Source: Chalciporus piperatus (Eukaryota > Basidiomycota > Agaricomycetes > Boletales > Boletaceae). From it: 64,000 nt of DNA. The notes beneath the pieces are model-generated. The model was not told the origin of the DNA and ran no database searches. It worked only from the letters and a program-made list of their open reading frames with translations. The translations under genes and the position numbers were made by a program. Where the stretch lies: positions 1 to 64,000 of the forward strand of contig JBBPTG010000021.1 in assembly GCA_038093975.1 (NCBI GenBank), written 5' to 3'. This document shows positions 46,084 through 60,125 of the stretch, piece by piece (position 1 is the stretch's first letter; the number at the start of each line of letters is the position of its first letter).

Positions 46084-46840
46084 GCTGGCTTCCTTTACCC
46101 TACTATCCCGATGGTGCATGACGAACGTTACAGTGCCGGGTGTCACCTTTAATCGTACCTCCTAATGACAATTCTGGAGTTTAGAAAACAACGTGTGATC
46201 CTGAGTTGCGTGAACATGTGGGTCATGCATAATATGAAGGGAAGGACGCTTGACGATTCCCTCGCGGTAGGGCGAGTGTGAACGCCCGTGCCTGTTCCTT
46301 CGATCTGTCTGGCTCGGAGACAAAGGGGATATCATGTTGACGTCTATTGTGTGCTTTCTGTGGCTGGTCTGCAGTTGGAGAAGCTGTATGATCCTGACCT
46401 CCAAAACAGCAGGCTGCGTGTAGTAGGCCTTGACTCTCATTTCTAAGTTGCCTCTTCCCTCGTCTCTCCTCGTCGCGAGACGGACTCTTTAGGCGAACAT
46501 CGCACACAGTGCATAGTTCAACATAATTCAGCATCGTTGTTTGCCAGATTTTCATTTGCGTCTGACGTATCCGAGGAGTGAACCAAGTCGATCGAAGCGC
46601 TTGCTATTGTGTACTCTTGTAACCTCCGTGAGGTCATCATAGTGTCTGCGTCGCGAAAGGTTGGCGTGTTGGATATGCACACCTTTACTCGTGTCGAGGC
46701 TTCCGAATTCTTTCCACGCAGACAGACGCAACGAGTCTTCGATAGGATGATATCATATCCAGGAGGGTAATACATATATGGCAGAGACGTTATTCTTGGG
46801 GCGAGGGGGAAGGGTCGTGGAAGGGTGATCATCCGTCTGG
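46084..46840. other. Convergent intergenic region
   Basis: This lies between the 3' ends of the secreted-protein gene and the myosin light chain gene. Only unrecognised short frames on the minus strand are present. Confidence 0.4.
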
Positions 46841-47439
46841 TCATTGGCTCAGGATAGTACGGACGAACGATTCGTAGTTGATATTGCCATCGCTGGGGAA
46901 GGACGGGGATTCAGATAAAACCAAGGAAATGAGTTTCACGACATACCCTCCGACCTGTGCGCCCTTCAGCAACTCATCAACCTCTTCCTCCGTCATTTTC
47001 TCCCCGAGTTGTGTTAGTACATATCTGAGCTCTCCTACGCCGATGAATCCGTTTCCCTCCTTATCGAACACCTGGAACCCTCGAATGAACTCCTCTACGA
47101 GCACGACGCGTCAGCCCTGTAAGTTCCACGATCATATCCAGTACGATCCTACCTGGTGTTCCTGCTGGCTTGAAGCCATCGGGTCGATTGAGGATCGTCA
47201 AGAAAGTCTTGTAATCCACGTCCCGTGGTGCAGCTGCGATGATCTCTGCAACTTCGGCTTGTGTCGGGTTCTGACCCAGTGCACGGATGAGATCGCCCAA
47301 ACTTTCTCTGGGAACAGCGCCAGTCCCTTTCTTGTCGAAGAGGGCGAAGGCCTCCTTGTACTCTGCGATTATGTTTGGTCGGTCATGAAAGCTAGCTGTG
47401 AAATTGGTTGAATGAAGTACCTGCGTTGTCGTTCGACAT
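46841..47439 (-). CDS. cdc4: Myosin essential light chain (Cdc4/Mlc1-like EF-hand protein)
   Basis: This is an EF-hand protein of the fungal myosin essential light chain type (fission yeast Cdc4, budding yeast Mlc1). It binds myosin IQ motifs and is required for the cytokinetic ring. Exons give MSNDNA, then [112 protein letters not shown] and a last exon [18 protein letters not shown]-hand loops are degenerate, as expected for this class, which mostly does not bind calcium. Introns are short, near 47425, 47125 and 46910. Length (about 145 residues) is normal. The start at 47439 is set by a 16-base first exon with a donor at 47423. Confidence 0.92.
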
Positions 47440-48808
47440 TGGATTGAACCAAGTTATTAGGCAAGTCAAAGGCAAGTTGATGTTTACCGGTACAAACCAG
47501 TTGCGGCCTGCCTATGTTACGCCACTGCTCAGCACTTGCCAATTACTACCATCTACCACAAGCACATCGCTTGGTGGTCGCGGGAGATTTCCCAAGCCCG
47601 CGGATAGTTGTAAAATTGTGAGTGCAATCATAATCCCAGTATGTATCCAAGCGCCTAGTATGATCATGCTTCTCGTTCGTTATCAGTGTCTACGACTCTG
47701 CGAGACTGCAGCGGAGCAACGTGTGTCTCGCAACTGCTAGGGGATAGAGAACAGCCAAACCCTCGGCTATTTGAAACGCACTCGGCATGGGTCTCATCGT
47801 CCTCAAACGATGCCTTTCCCAGCGAGCACCCTGAGAGCCCCGTTTTCTCTCTGCCCTCAATTACCGTTTCCTCGGTGCTTGAAGGTCGATAACGCAGTTC
47901 ACACCTGCCATCATCTCATGGCCCTCGTGGGGCGATCTCTGCAATCCTTGAGCTCGGAGCAATCGGTATCGCAGCTCGCGCGTGACTATCGGGCCTCGGC
48001 AGGGGAACACGTCTCCCAGAATCTGGGCTATCAAGTGGGGCAAGCCATGACGATATAAAGACGAGACTGGAGAGGGTCTTCATGTTCTGTGATCCGGCAT
48101 GGCAGCTGCTACTGCATTTTCGCGACTATATCGTCGTTGGTACGTTGTTGGAGCGTCGTTTGGAGCATCTGGCGAATACAAATGGAAGGCTGTGGAAAAA
48201 ATGGGCTGGCCCTCGTCGTTGTGAGTACATATTCGAGTTTATCTGCCCCGGAAGAGATTGACGGGGGTGTTAGGCTTTCCGCTGATCCAAACCTACGGGT
48301 TGGAGTTACTTGACGACTGTCGTGCCGGTATACGGGACAGAGAACCTGCGCGTGGTGAGTCAAACAGCGACGGTTGCCTCTTGCAAGAATGTTGACGCGT
48401 TGTCTTTAGGCGGATGCCAGTATTTTCTTCATCGGAAGTGTAGGAATGGACCTGGGAGTTTCACCACACCACCACATCTAGTACCTCGGAACGCACCCTC
48501 GGGCGAACGCTCTACGGGTAATTAGATACTCTCCCTCGTGCCCTCTGATATATGACATCTAACAAATTCCGCACAGACTTTCTCACCGGACATCACCCGA
48601 TCTCAGGCACAAAATGTCCACCAAACCCTGGAAGATGCTAGTCGCGCAAAGAGAAAGCGGTTGAAGGGTTCTATGCATTGGTGTACAAACAGGACGTGAA
48701 ACCGGATGAAAAAGTCGATGCTCTGTATTTATGTTCTATCCTCATGCTTTGTTGCTCTTGCTTGTCGATCAATTCTCATGTTGCTCGCTCATGCTCAATG
48801 CTCATGCC
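47440..48808. other. Intergenic region with one doubtful small frame
   Basis: No recognised gene. A TATAAA at 48053-48058 followed 41 bases later by an ATG (48099) suggests a small transcript, listed separately. Other frames (47408-47740, 47771-48058) are unrecognised. Confidence 0.35.
48099..48313 (+). CDS. Small hypothetical protein, doubtful
   Basis: From the ATG at 48099 a short frame reads MAAATAFSRLYRRWYVVGAS and continues to a good donor (about 48217). Joining across a 54-base intron would give about 53 residues, ending GVT at 48313. A TATA box sits about 40 bases upstream. The basic N terminus could be mitochondrial targeting. No family is recognised. It may be spurious. Confidence 0.2.
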
Positions 48809-50778
48809 TCATGCTCCGATGACGCCCGTCCAAGTCTCGATGAGGTCGACGACGCAGTAGCCTTTGATGGGAATGTATTGGTTCGTGATCATCTTGATAG
48901 TTTCTTGGGCGACCATACCGCCGAGGAAGGCGGCGGTGTTGGGAAGTTCGGCGGATGGTGCGCGGGCACTGGAAGAGAAAAGGGGGATTCGTCAGATCGG
49001 GTGGGTGAAGGAGAGGAAAGAAGGTGGCTCACAGCTCTCCGATGGCATCGTCGAGGGCATCGGGGAGGACGACATGCTCGCCGACAAGGCTTTGCACTCG
49101 TTCTCGGAGGGCCTCGATGGTTGGAAGCGTTCCTGGGTTGGCCTCCCGAAGAGCGAACAATGCGGACAGAGCAAGGTGTGTTGCTGTTTCCTTGGCATTG
49201 GCCACCAAGCCGTCGGCTACCAGTGCACACCCAAAATCAGCATACCATCGATCCATTTCATCCATCACGCATATACTCACCCAACGCCGCCTTGTCCTCA
49301 TCAAATGCACCCCACCGTTTCCCCCTCAACACTTGCAACGCATGGGCATTCTTCACAAATGCATCCACGATCGCATCATCGACAGGTGTCCGCAAGTGGC
49401 TCTTGAACGCCTGTTTCTCCTCCTCGGCACGTGTTTTGTAAAGTCGTTGGAGATGAATGTAACTCGCCGTATCGGATTTCATGTCCGGAAGCGTAGACGT
49501 AAGTGGGAGGGTGTGTGTTTCTGATTGATCGGTGAATTCTTTGAGTGCGGCGAGGAGGTGGAAGAATGGGAGTGGGTTTTGATTGAGGGCCTCGGGCGAT
49601 ATGGCGGGATCGTCAAAGAGGGCTGCGATCTCGGATGGAACCTAGCGATGGGTAGGGTGAGCGAGGACAATAGGCGGGGACGGAAGGGCAGCCACCTTGG
49701 TCTCGGTCCAACAACGGTATGTTTGTGCCTCGGCTTCGTCAAAGTTTTCCTCGTCGGATTTAACTTTCAGAGAGAGGATCGTTTTCTTGAATTCTTGCCG
49801 CTCGGGGTAAGTCTTGGGTGGATTGCCGTCATGCTGGGTCGGGGGCGATCGTGTGAGGGGGTAACGTGGATGAGGATAGGGGAATATGAACGTACTGTTT
49901 TCTTCCATTCTTCTAGGACACGGACGAGGATGACGATGTATGGGATGTGACCGTGTTCGGTCGGGTCCATCGAGTCGAAGTTGAGGGAGAGTGCGTGATC
50001 TCGAAGTGCTGGGAAGGGTTTGTCGATGCGTAAGGAGGGGGCTGTCTCTGAATGACTCTCGATGACTGGAATATCCAGTTTAGTTATCCACCGGAACGAC
50101 GAGCGAACGAATGCTTACTGGTGTGCTCGTGGAATTGGATGAAGAAATCGGCGAGGAAGCCAGCGGAGCGAACGACGATGAGGGGAGGACGCGTAGGATC
50201 GCTCCATAGATAAGAGGAGAGTCTCTCGAGGAGTACATCATCTAGGTTGTGTGCGATAACGATAGTGAACGAGTTCAACCATTCAGGGTCGTTGTCGAGG
50301 ACGGCGGACAACTCTCTGGTGTCGACTTTGCCTTGGACGCTGTCGTTGAGCTCGGAGAGTAATCTGACAGCTTCGGATGCTCTGTTCTTTCCGATGCTGT
50401 CGAAGCCCTCGAGGAAGAAGTTGTTGCCGGCGTCAGCATGAGAGACGGATTCGTGATCGAGAATGGTGAAGTGACCGATGCCGGGGAGGACGAGATTCTT
50501 CAAGATGGATGTGGATGTGGCACGGGCGGAGACGACGAGCACGCGAGAGGATTCGAGGGCAGTCTGACCTGTTGCTGCCCAGAGACTGGAGGGGGAAAGA
50601 GTTTAGAGGGGGCCAAGAATGGATTGGAGAAACACACCGCAACTGACGATCGTATCGACGAGTCTTGTTGTCTGGCTGGGCCCTTTTGTCAATTAGCGAC
50701 CTTTGGCAAGTGTCGAGTGTGATGGACGTACTGTATCGCTGTCGTGGCTGTTTCAATGTCTTGCGAGCCTTGGGACAT
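48809..50778 (-). CDS. ULA1: NEDD8-activating enzyme E1 regulatory subunit (ULA1/APP-BP1)
   Basis: This is the ThiF-fold regulatory half of the heterodimeric NEDD8 E1, which activates NEDD8/Rub1 for transfer to cullins. A short first exon (MSQGSQDIETATTAI) joins PDNKTRRYDRQLR, the family signature, and then LWAATGQTALESSRVLVVSARATSTSILKNLVLPGIGHFTILD, NNFFLEGFDSIGKNRASE, PLIVVRSAGFLADFFIQFHEH, HIPYIVILVRVLEEWKK, NPLPFFHLLAALKEFTD and HALQVLRGKRWGAFDEDKAAL. The end is AAFLGGMVAQETIKMITNQYIPIKGYCVVDLIETWTGVIGA. At least seven introns are used. No catalytic Cys is expected; that lies on the partner Uba3. The start at 50778 lies 111 bases from the divergent PSF1 start. Confidence 0.93.
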
Positions 50779-50889
50779 CGTGGTCGAGGTGCAAGTCGTC
50801 ACTACAGTAGTATTACTACTAGTTTACTAGACTCGGTAGACTACAAGCCAAACTACTTGATCACCTCCCTCCCTTTCACCTTTGACACA
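50779..50889. promoter_or_regulatory. Divergent promoter between ULA1 and PSF1
   Basis: Only 111 bases separate the two start codons, so they must share regulatory DNA. The stretch contains a local palindrome-like agtagtattactact and a pyrimidine-rich leader on the PSF1 side. No TATA box is seen. Confidence 0.6.
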
Positions 50890-51474
50890 ATGTCAGACAC
50901 GCGTCAGTTTGGTGATCTCGCCACCCAGCTCGTCCTCGAATCGCGTCGGTCGACGACGACAGACACCCTGTTCAAATACAACGACTTCCTCGTCCGATCC
51001 ATCATCAAAGAACAACGCGAACTCGATAAGCTCGCCGAGAGCGGTCCTGAAGTCAACCCTGCCATGATCATCTACCAGACCGCGATCGTACGCAACAAAC
51101 GTTGTCTACTCGCATATCACAAACACCGGATGGATCGTCTACGCGATATGTATTGGGCTGTCGGTGGTGCGCTGCCACACCTGCTCAGCAATCCGGACGT
51201 GCGGAGCAAGCTGTCACCTCACGAGGTGGATTTCTTGCGACAGTACAGTGCATCGGTGATGGACTATCGTGCGGGGTTCTCGAACGAGTTGGATATCACA
51301 GCTAGCATCACACATCCTCCCAAGGATTTGCATGTCTTGGTTCGGGTCGTGAAGGACTGTGGGGTGATCCAGACCGAGCTTGGGACGATCGACTTTCAGA
51401 AGGGACAGAGGTTCATGGTCAGAAGGGCAGACATTGAACATCTCATCGTACAGGGCTATCTGGAGGAGGTCTAA
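50890..51474 (+). CDS. PSF1: GINS complex subunit Psf1
   Basis: This is a single-exon gene for a 194-residue protein, the normal length of Psf1, a subunit of the GINS tetramer in the CMG replicative helicase. MSDTRQFGDLATQLVLESRRS, YNDFLVRSIIKEQRELDKL, NPAMIIYQTAIVRNKRCLLAYHKHRMDRLRDMYW and LSPHEVDFLRQYSASVMDYR form the helical A domain. The C-terminal B domain reads PPKDLHVLVRVVKDCGVIQTELGTIDFQKGQRFMVRRADIEHLIVQGYLEEV. The ATG at 50890 is chosen because Psf1 begins there; the frame stays open further upstream, with an in-frame ATG at 50722, but that would overlap the ULA1 start. No targeting signal, and function is nuclear. Confidence 0.96.
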   Translation: MSDTRQFGDLATQLVLESRRSTTTDTLFKYNDFLVRSIIKEQRELDKLAESGPEVNPAMIIYQTAIVRNKRCLLAYHKHRMDRLRDMYWAVGGALPHLLSNPDVRSKLSPHEVDFLRQYSASVMDYRAGFSNELDITASITHPPKDLHVLVRVVKDCGVIQTELGTIDFQKGQRFMVRRADIEHLIVQGYLEEV

Positions 51475-51597
51475 CTCTTCAAGTGAGCCTCGTCCTTCGT
51501 ATCATGTACAAAGACTGACGTTTGTGTGGCATTGTTTATTTCTAAAGCACTGCTCCTCCTCGTCACATCTTGTCCATCCCGTCCACTCCATCGACTC

Positions 51598-52730
51598 ATG
51601 CAGCCTCTCAATCACACAGCCAAGTACCTTACGATACAAAGAAACATCTCTCGTCATTCCGTACTGCGTGCAGCATCATGGCTGCACAAGCCTGCTAGAC
51701 GCTATGCGAGCGCACATGCTGCAACATCAAGCCTTTCAAGTCATCATCCCTACCCCGCACACCATGTCTCGTTGACCAGTGGACCCACCGTGCCCATGTT
51801 TACTCCAAATAACCAAGAACCCGAATCGCCGCAGGAGATCTCCGATCAGGAGTGGGAGATTCGAACTGGTAAGGTTCGAACGGCGCTTCTTCGCGAGATA
51901 CTCTGATACGACGCGTAGCCACGTTCTTTGCATCTCCATTACATACGACACCTTTTCGTTCAACGTGCTTTCATGCCCTCAAGGACGCGCAATCTATGTT
52001 CTCCAGCGGACACTTCCCGACTTTTTCCAACTTGGTCTCGTGGCGAACATAGATCCTACGACAGGACCAGACATCGTCGACGTACGACCGACTGAAAGCG
52101 AAAATGTTGAGAGCATATATAGTCCAACAATTCGGCTGAGTTATACACCACCGGTCGCGCTGCCGCCTCCTTTTCCGAGAACAATGTCATTGGAAGGTGA
52201 GTTTCCGAGTGAATGGCATGCGACTCCCCCTGAGGATCAATTAGGTCTTCCGTTGTACATGGCATCGTCCGTGTTCATTCGTCACACGATGAAGACACTC
52301 TACTCCGACTTGCACGTCGAATTACGGAAACTGGGCGTACAAACACCGTCGAGTTCGTCGCTACAAAATGGGCCTAGATCCCCTGTCGTGACGGAGGGTG
52401 TCTTCAAACGAGAAAAGAGCGTTTTTGTTGGACTGAGCGTGCACGGCACGGCCCGAGTTAGTGGTGGGCTTGGCGAGTGGCAAATGTGCGTAGGTTCCGA
52501 GCTAGGTGTTACAAATGTTACTCAAGGGAATGATTCGCAGAGATTCGACGTATACGTTTTCACCGCTGAGTGGGTTGATTCAGCTGCATACGATTGATTC
52601 TATACACCCTGCGCCTCATCAAGCTGCGTACGATGCTCTTCGTGCCTCGCTCAGCAACGTGTTTGGGATCGGCGAGCGGGGAGACGTGAGACCGGGCCAA
52701 GTTGGTGCAGTCGACAGGAAGCGGCGTTAG
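51598..52730 (+). CDS. Mitochondrial DUF2358-like protein (C6orf136-like)
   Basis: Three exons (51598-51868, 51984-52485, 52541-52730) give 320 residues. The N terminus MQPLNHTAKYLTIQRNISRH...ARRYAS is rich in Arg, Ser and hydrophobic residues without acids, a typical mitochondrial presequence. The conserved part reads AIYVLQRTLPDFFQLGLVA, ESIYSPTIRLSYTPPVALPPPFP, LPLYMASSVFIRHTMKTLYSDLHVELRKL, KSVFVGLSVHGTARVSGGLGEW, then STYTFSPLSGLIQLHTIDSIHPAPHQ. This pattern (short N-terminal region, beta-rich core, ending with residues on how the chain reports its substrate) resembles the poorly known DUF2358/C6orf136 group, but the assignment is tentative. No enzymatic motif is visible. Confidence 0.7.
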
Positions 52731-52893
52731 TGTGTTACGTAATCACCGAAATGGACCTATAGATAGTGCAGTTGCGATGGTCAGTTTTGCCGTTGTCCCT
52801 TCTTCTCTTCGTCGTTCAAGTTCATCTCAGAGTTTGACTAGTCTCTCTTTTAACCCCCCACACTCACTGCCAACTCTATACCAACTCTCTACA

Positions 52894-53531
52894 ATGTTCG
52901 CCAAAGTGCTCGCTGCCGTCTTCGTCGTCGCGCAATGCAAGTCTAAGCGTATTGATTCCTTGTTGTTACCCGACTTACGTTCAACCCACAGTCGTGTCCG
53001 CTCAGCAGTGCACTCGCTCGTACACCGTACAGGAGGGTGACATTTGCGATAGCATCTCAGCCGCCAACAGCGTCTCTACGTCAGTCCCATCCATCGTCTT
53101 GGGGCGAATAATTTTTTTACATTCCGTTGCAGTTATCAGCTTGCCGTTGTCAATGACAACGTCATCAATGCGGATTGCACCAACTTGGTTGCCGGCTCGA
53201 GCATCTGCCTCGGTGAGCAAGGCGAGGACTGCTCCACCACCTATGTCGTCAAACAGGGCGACGACTGTGACGATATTGCTGCCGCAAACGGTTTCAACAC
53301 GACCATTCTCTACATGAACAACCCTCAGATCGACAGTGACTGTACCAACATCTACATCGGCGAGGTCTGTTCTTCTATGTTGTTTCGTCGCAACGACCAG
53401 CTGACGCAATTCCCTCTTAGGTTCTTTGCGTTTCGAGCACCGTTCAGGTCCCCCCCGTGCCCGCCAGTGGTACCATCCCTGCCACTGTTATCCCTCCTAC
53501 CGCCACCGCTGCGCTTCCTTGGTGCGAGTAA
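52894..53531 (+). CDS. Secreted protein with two LysM domains
   Basis: Four exons (52894-52936, 52992-53079, 53133-53364, 53421-53531) give 157 residues. The signal peptide MFAKVLAAVFVVAQFVSA is followed by two LysM modules: CTRSYTVQEGDICDSISAAN with CTNLVAGSSICL, and CSTTYVVKQGDDCDDIAAAN with NNPQIDSDCTNIYIGEVLCV. LysM binds chitin oligomers. Small secreted fungal LysM proteins protect hyphal chitin or mask it from plant receptors. Each module has cysteines around the YxVxxGD core, as in fungal types. The C-terminal tail is Pro/Thr-rich (PPVPASGTIPATVIPPTATA). The first intron (52937-52991) has a GC donor (GCAAGT); only this junction keeps the frame and gives a normal signal-peptide end. Confidence 0.88.
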
Positions 53532-54359
53532 ATCAGTCTATCCTCCTCCCTGCTCGGTGTACAACAAGCAGGTGACATCCGCAAGCGGACGATAGACTCG
53601 GGAGTACCATCGTTTGTCTTTTTTTATTTATTTCTTCATTATCGATCTAGATGATTTTCGTCGCCACCGCTTTCAAATGTGGTTTTCTTTCTTTCTTGTG
53701 CGTATACCCAGTACATATTGGTCATCCATGGATTGGCTACTGTACGTCTCATTCGCATTTCATCATCGTATGTTGTTTTTCGTAATTCTGGTATATTGCG
53801 TGTACATACGAGGGAATTTATATCGGTCCTGTGGACGATTTTTTTGTGTATATGCTCGATGAGATTCCAGTCGGACAAGGATCCCAAGACACGTGGATCA
53901 ACCTGCGTGCGTCGCGTCAAGCTTCAAGCTTCAAGGCTCAAGCTAGGGGTTAACGAGCAACGTTTGAACTCGATACAGGTTGAGCCAGAAGCTCGATGAT
54001 CTTGAATATTTGAATATTCAAGCCAAAGTCTGCAGAAGCCATGACCGGCAGTTGACGCAAACCAATATGTATTAGACAAAAAATGACCGTATCTCCAGGG
54101 AAAAACCCAGTCTGAAACGATGGAGGTAACGTTTTAAACAATCGAAACGCGTCATGAGTTGACTAACTCGTCCTACTGGTCGTATTTGCTAGAAGGTAGT
54201 GGTAGTTGATTAGATAACATCCACGTGGCTAGCTTTACCGGAGTTTGTAAAGCAGGAGACTTGGACGCGCGTCCTCTCTCGATCCCTCATCTTATAAGAC
54301 ACTACACTCCAGCACTCTCTCTTTCTCTCTTACCACCACCACATCCCATCTCTTGAAGA
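53532..54359. other. Intergenic region
   Basis: No supported gene. It contains a near-perfect palindrome with 10-base arms (cttgaatatt/aatattcaag, 54001-54022) and an imperfect caagctt repeat near 53918-53945. The right end holds the CDC48 promoter, with TATAAG at about 54293. Confidence 0.4.
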
Positions 54360-57233
<2,874 letters not shown>

Positions 57234-57567
57234 ACGTGTTGGTCGTCGAACTGTTTCATTAGGCTCCGATTCCAATCCACACTAGCTTACCTTGCAGTCC
57301 TGTCTGCCATCATCTCCACTCGAATGCGCTTGTTTTTTTCTGTAGTAATTTCTGCGTTTTGCAATGAACTTGAATATGTAGAGGATTGATCCATCTAGAC
57401 TCCCACCAAGTAGTGTACCATTATGTAAGTACTTGAACTCGTTCAACAGCACCGTTTCGACTTGTCAAGTTGACCAACTCGAAGCGAAACACAACTTTGC
57501 AAACAAAAAAGGTCCAAGCCTTGGCCTTGGCCCACGCTGTACTACATATTCCGTATCGCTCCCCGTC
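57234..57567. other. Intergenic region
   Basis: 3' region of CDC48 and promoter of the next gene; nothing recognisable. Confidence 0.4.
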
Positions 57568-58951
57568 ATGCAAGGCCTACCCAACTCGCGATACGGGGAG
57601 ATATTCTCTCGTGCACCTGTCTACGACCTCATATTATCTTCCTTGTCACCCCGTTCGATGTTTCGAACAGCCTGGACTTGCAGAGTCATCTACCGCGCCG
57701 TCGCTGAATTCAAAATCCGCGCCTTCAACATCAACCGCCATCTCTCTCGGTACTTTACCGACCCCCTCGCCTTCCGCTCTCTCCAAGCGCGCACCAACAC
57801 CCTCCTATCCGGTTCCAGCGCCCTCCAATTCCTGGACCGAACCTTTTACCCCGAATCCGACCTCGATTTGTACACCCATCCTGGCCATTCGTTCGAGGTG
57901 GCACGGTTCTTGATCGAACGCGAGGGGTATCGTTATGTGCCGACGCGGACTCAGGAGGACGATTGGAAGGAAGCGATCAAGGAGGAGTGGGATGGGACTG
58001 CGAAGAGGATGATTCAGGGGACGTCGAAGTGGTATCCCCAGACTGGGATCGAGGGGGTGTGGACGTTTAAGAAGATGGTGGGTGATTCGAAGATGGTGGT
58101 TGATGAGGGTGGGAATGGGGGTGGGAATGGAGACGGGGAGAGTGAGGGGGAGAGCGAGAGCGAGACGGAGAAGGATAAGGATAAGGAGGGGGAGTTGAAG
58201 GTTCAGATTATCGAAGCGAGTGGGAGTCCGGTGGAGGTGATTCTTGAATTTCATTCCAGTGGGTCGTCTCTCTCTCTCTCTTTCGTTCTTGGGGTGTGGT
58301 GAGCTTATGGCTACTACTTTAGCGTGCGTGATGAACTTTATCACGGTCGATGCGGCGTACTCGGTGTATCCGATCGGGACGTTTGAAGACAGGCGTTCGC
58401 TTGGTATGCCGAGTGCACGCACTTCGGCCCCGGAAACGACGCTCAAGTATGTTCGACGTGGATGGCGTATGTATTACGAGGCTACGCCGAGCGATTTCGC
58501 GACGCCAATGGATCCACCGTTTATGCTCGACCGACCCCGCTGGGTCGGTGATCGCTATACCTGGGTCCTCCCCCTCGACAAGACTGGTGTCAAAGAGCGT
58601 CCGCCGTTGAGTGTTGCCTCGGAACCTCTGACGATGGACCCCGTTCTCTACAATGGATGGAAGTTGGCGCGCTGTGACCTCGGCGGCGGCTATTATTGCC
58701 AATCGCATTATCTTCAGACGACGATTTTCAGGTACAACTACGTGTTGCCGGACGAGGATGTGTTGAGGAAGTTGAGGAAGTGGGCGAACGTGCAGGCCAA
58801 GAATAGTTTTTTGAACCTGACGAAGGAGGATTGGGTGTGGTGAGTCCGGCGGGTCTGATTGTAGTGGGTGTGTGGTTTTTTTCGTGTGCTGATGCCAATC
58901 GACAGGTTCGATGGAGATATCCCGAGTTTCTTGTTTCCTCGATATCATTGA
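57568..58951 (+). CDS. Uncharacterised protein with nucleotidyltransferase-like motif
   Basis: Three exons (57568-58258, 58323-58839, 58906-58951) give 417 residues. The N-terminal MQGLPNSRYGEIFSRAPVYDLILSSLSPRSMFRTAWTCRVIYRAVAE resembles an F-box-like helical segment. SGSSALQFLDRTFYPESDLDLY fits the nucleotidyltransferase-superfamily pattern hG[GS]..[DE]h[DE]. Later come EVARFLIEREGYRYVPTRT, a low-complexity Gly/Glu/Lys insert (58100-58195) and CVMNFITVDAAYSVYPIGTFEDRRSL. A C-terminal part follows with DLGGGYYCQSHYLQTTIFR and WANVQAKNSFLNLTKEDWVWFDGDIPSFLFPRYH. This architecture recurs in agaricomycetes as an unnamed family, often with no assigned role. The NTase link is inferred from one motif; the usual third acidic residue is not located. 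The GTAG-type introns keep the frame. No targeting signal is seen. Confidence 0.75.
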
Positions 58952-59458
58952 AGACGTTGCTTCGTCTCTCTTTCGCCTGCCTGTTGGGAATATCGGTTTG
59001 ATGGTGGGTTTGCGCTTCTTTCTTCTGGTTCTCGGCTCCGGATATTGTTCTTTTTGCCAGGCTCTTGGGCATGAAAAGTGGAGTGTTTGTGCGCTATTGG
59101 GCACATGTATGAATAGCAGATGCTGTTGGTGAGCGCCGGTTCGACACATCTTCGGTTCAGGGCATCGTCATCTGTCTGTCGAGCTTTCGTTGATTTGTAT
59201 AGCTAAAATATTGTATTAGACACTACTGTACTTCGACTCATCAAATATACACATACTGTACCAGACTCGGTCATTATTGTTGAACCGAGCATCTTGGTCG
59301 CGCGATCTCCGTGACGATGATGGAGTAACGCCAATCGCTTCCGAGGCAAATGGAAGACGGCGATGCTTTTGACAGGGTTAAGCGTACATATATAAGAAAT
59401 CCGGCAACAGAAAAAAGCATGCGTTGACACTGGACAGTGACTATAGAATTCTGTCTCG
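58952..59458. other. Intergenic region with promoter
   Basis: A TATATAAG motif near 59389 lies about 70 bases upstream of the next ATG. Nothing else is recognised. Confidence 0.4.
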
Positions 59459-60125
59459 ATGTCTAGCCTGAACCACGCTCGTGTCTTCCTTGTCGCTCTT
59501 TGCCTAGTATCATTCGTTATCGTTATTGAAACTCTGCTGGTCAGGGACGTGTACAGTCAGCCTATGATCGAAGCAGACCGCTACGGGGACAAAGCTACAA
59601 AACCTACCGATATCCAAAACGACGCATCAGTCGAGGCCGACGAATATGCGAGCGTGTTTCTGAGGGCTATCAGTGCGTGATCGAGGTGTTTGAATTCACT
59701 GACGGCTTCGGAGACCTGATCGATCGTTTGCAATGTCGTAGTCGATGCACCCCATTCGTGGGAGTTGATCATCAGAGGTCCTCTCTATTGGCTTGCGCTG
59801 TGGACCGTTATCGGCGCCACGATGCTCCTTCAGAACATCGACCAATCCACCAATGACCGGCTCCTTCCACGTTTCGACGTTCACTGTTTGTCCGGTACGT
59901 CACGATACGTTTTCGGCGTCATTTTTTGGTGTGTTCATGCCGAGAGGGTCCCCTCAAGTTATGATGCTACGCATCCAAGCAGCTGTTCAGGCGCGTACGG
60001 CGTCGTTTGCTCCGACCAAGGTCGTCCCCCTGATCAGATCGTCCCCGAGCCTGAGCACGCCGGCCAAAAGACATTTCCAAGGCCATGGACGATCGGCGAG
60101 CAGGGTTGCTTCGATCGAGTTTTGA
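59459..60125 (+). CDS. Hypothetical small membrane protein
   Basis: Three exons (59459-59672, 59742-59894, 59959-60125) give 177 residues. The N terminus has a hydrophobic segment (VFLVALCLVSFVIVIETLLV), which could be a signal anchor. A second hydrophobic stretch, LYWLALWTVIGATMLLQ, lies in exon 2. The C-terminal exon is basic and Ser-rich (VQARTASFAPTKVVPLIRSS). All three junctions are GT..AG and keep the frame, which argues for a real gene. I recognise no family. A TATA-like sequence about 70 bases upstream supports transcription. Confidence 0.55.

Noticed and set aside
48992..49406. Plus-strand frames across the ULA1 region
   Set aside because: They overlap exons of ULA1 on the other strand, which match a conserved family along the whole length.
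57805..58446. Minus-strand frame of 213 residues
   Set aside because: Low-complexity translation of the complement of the NTase-motif gene.
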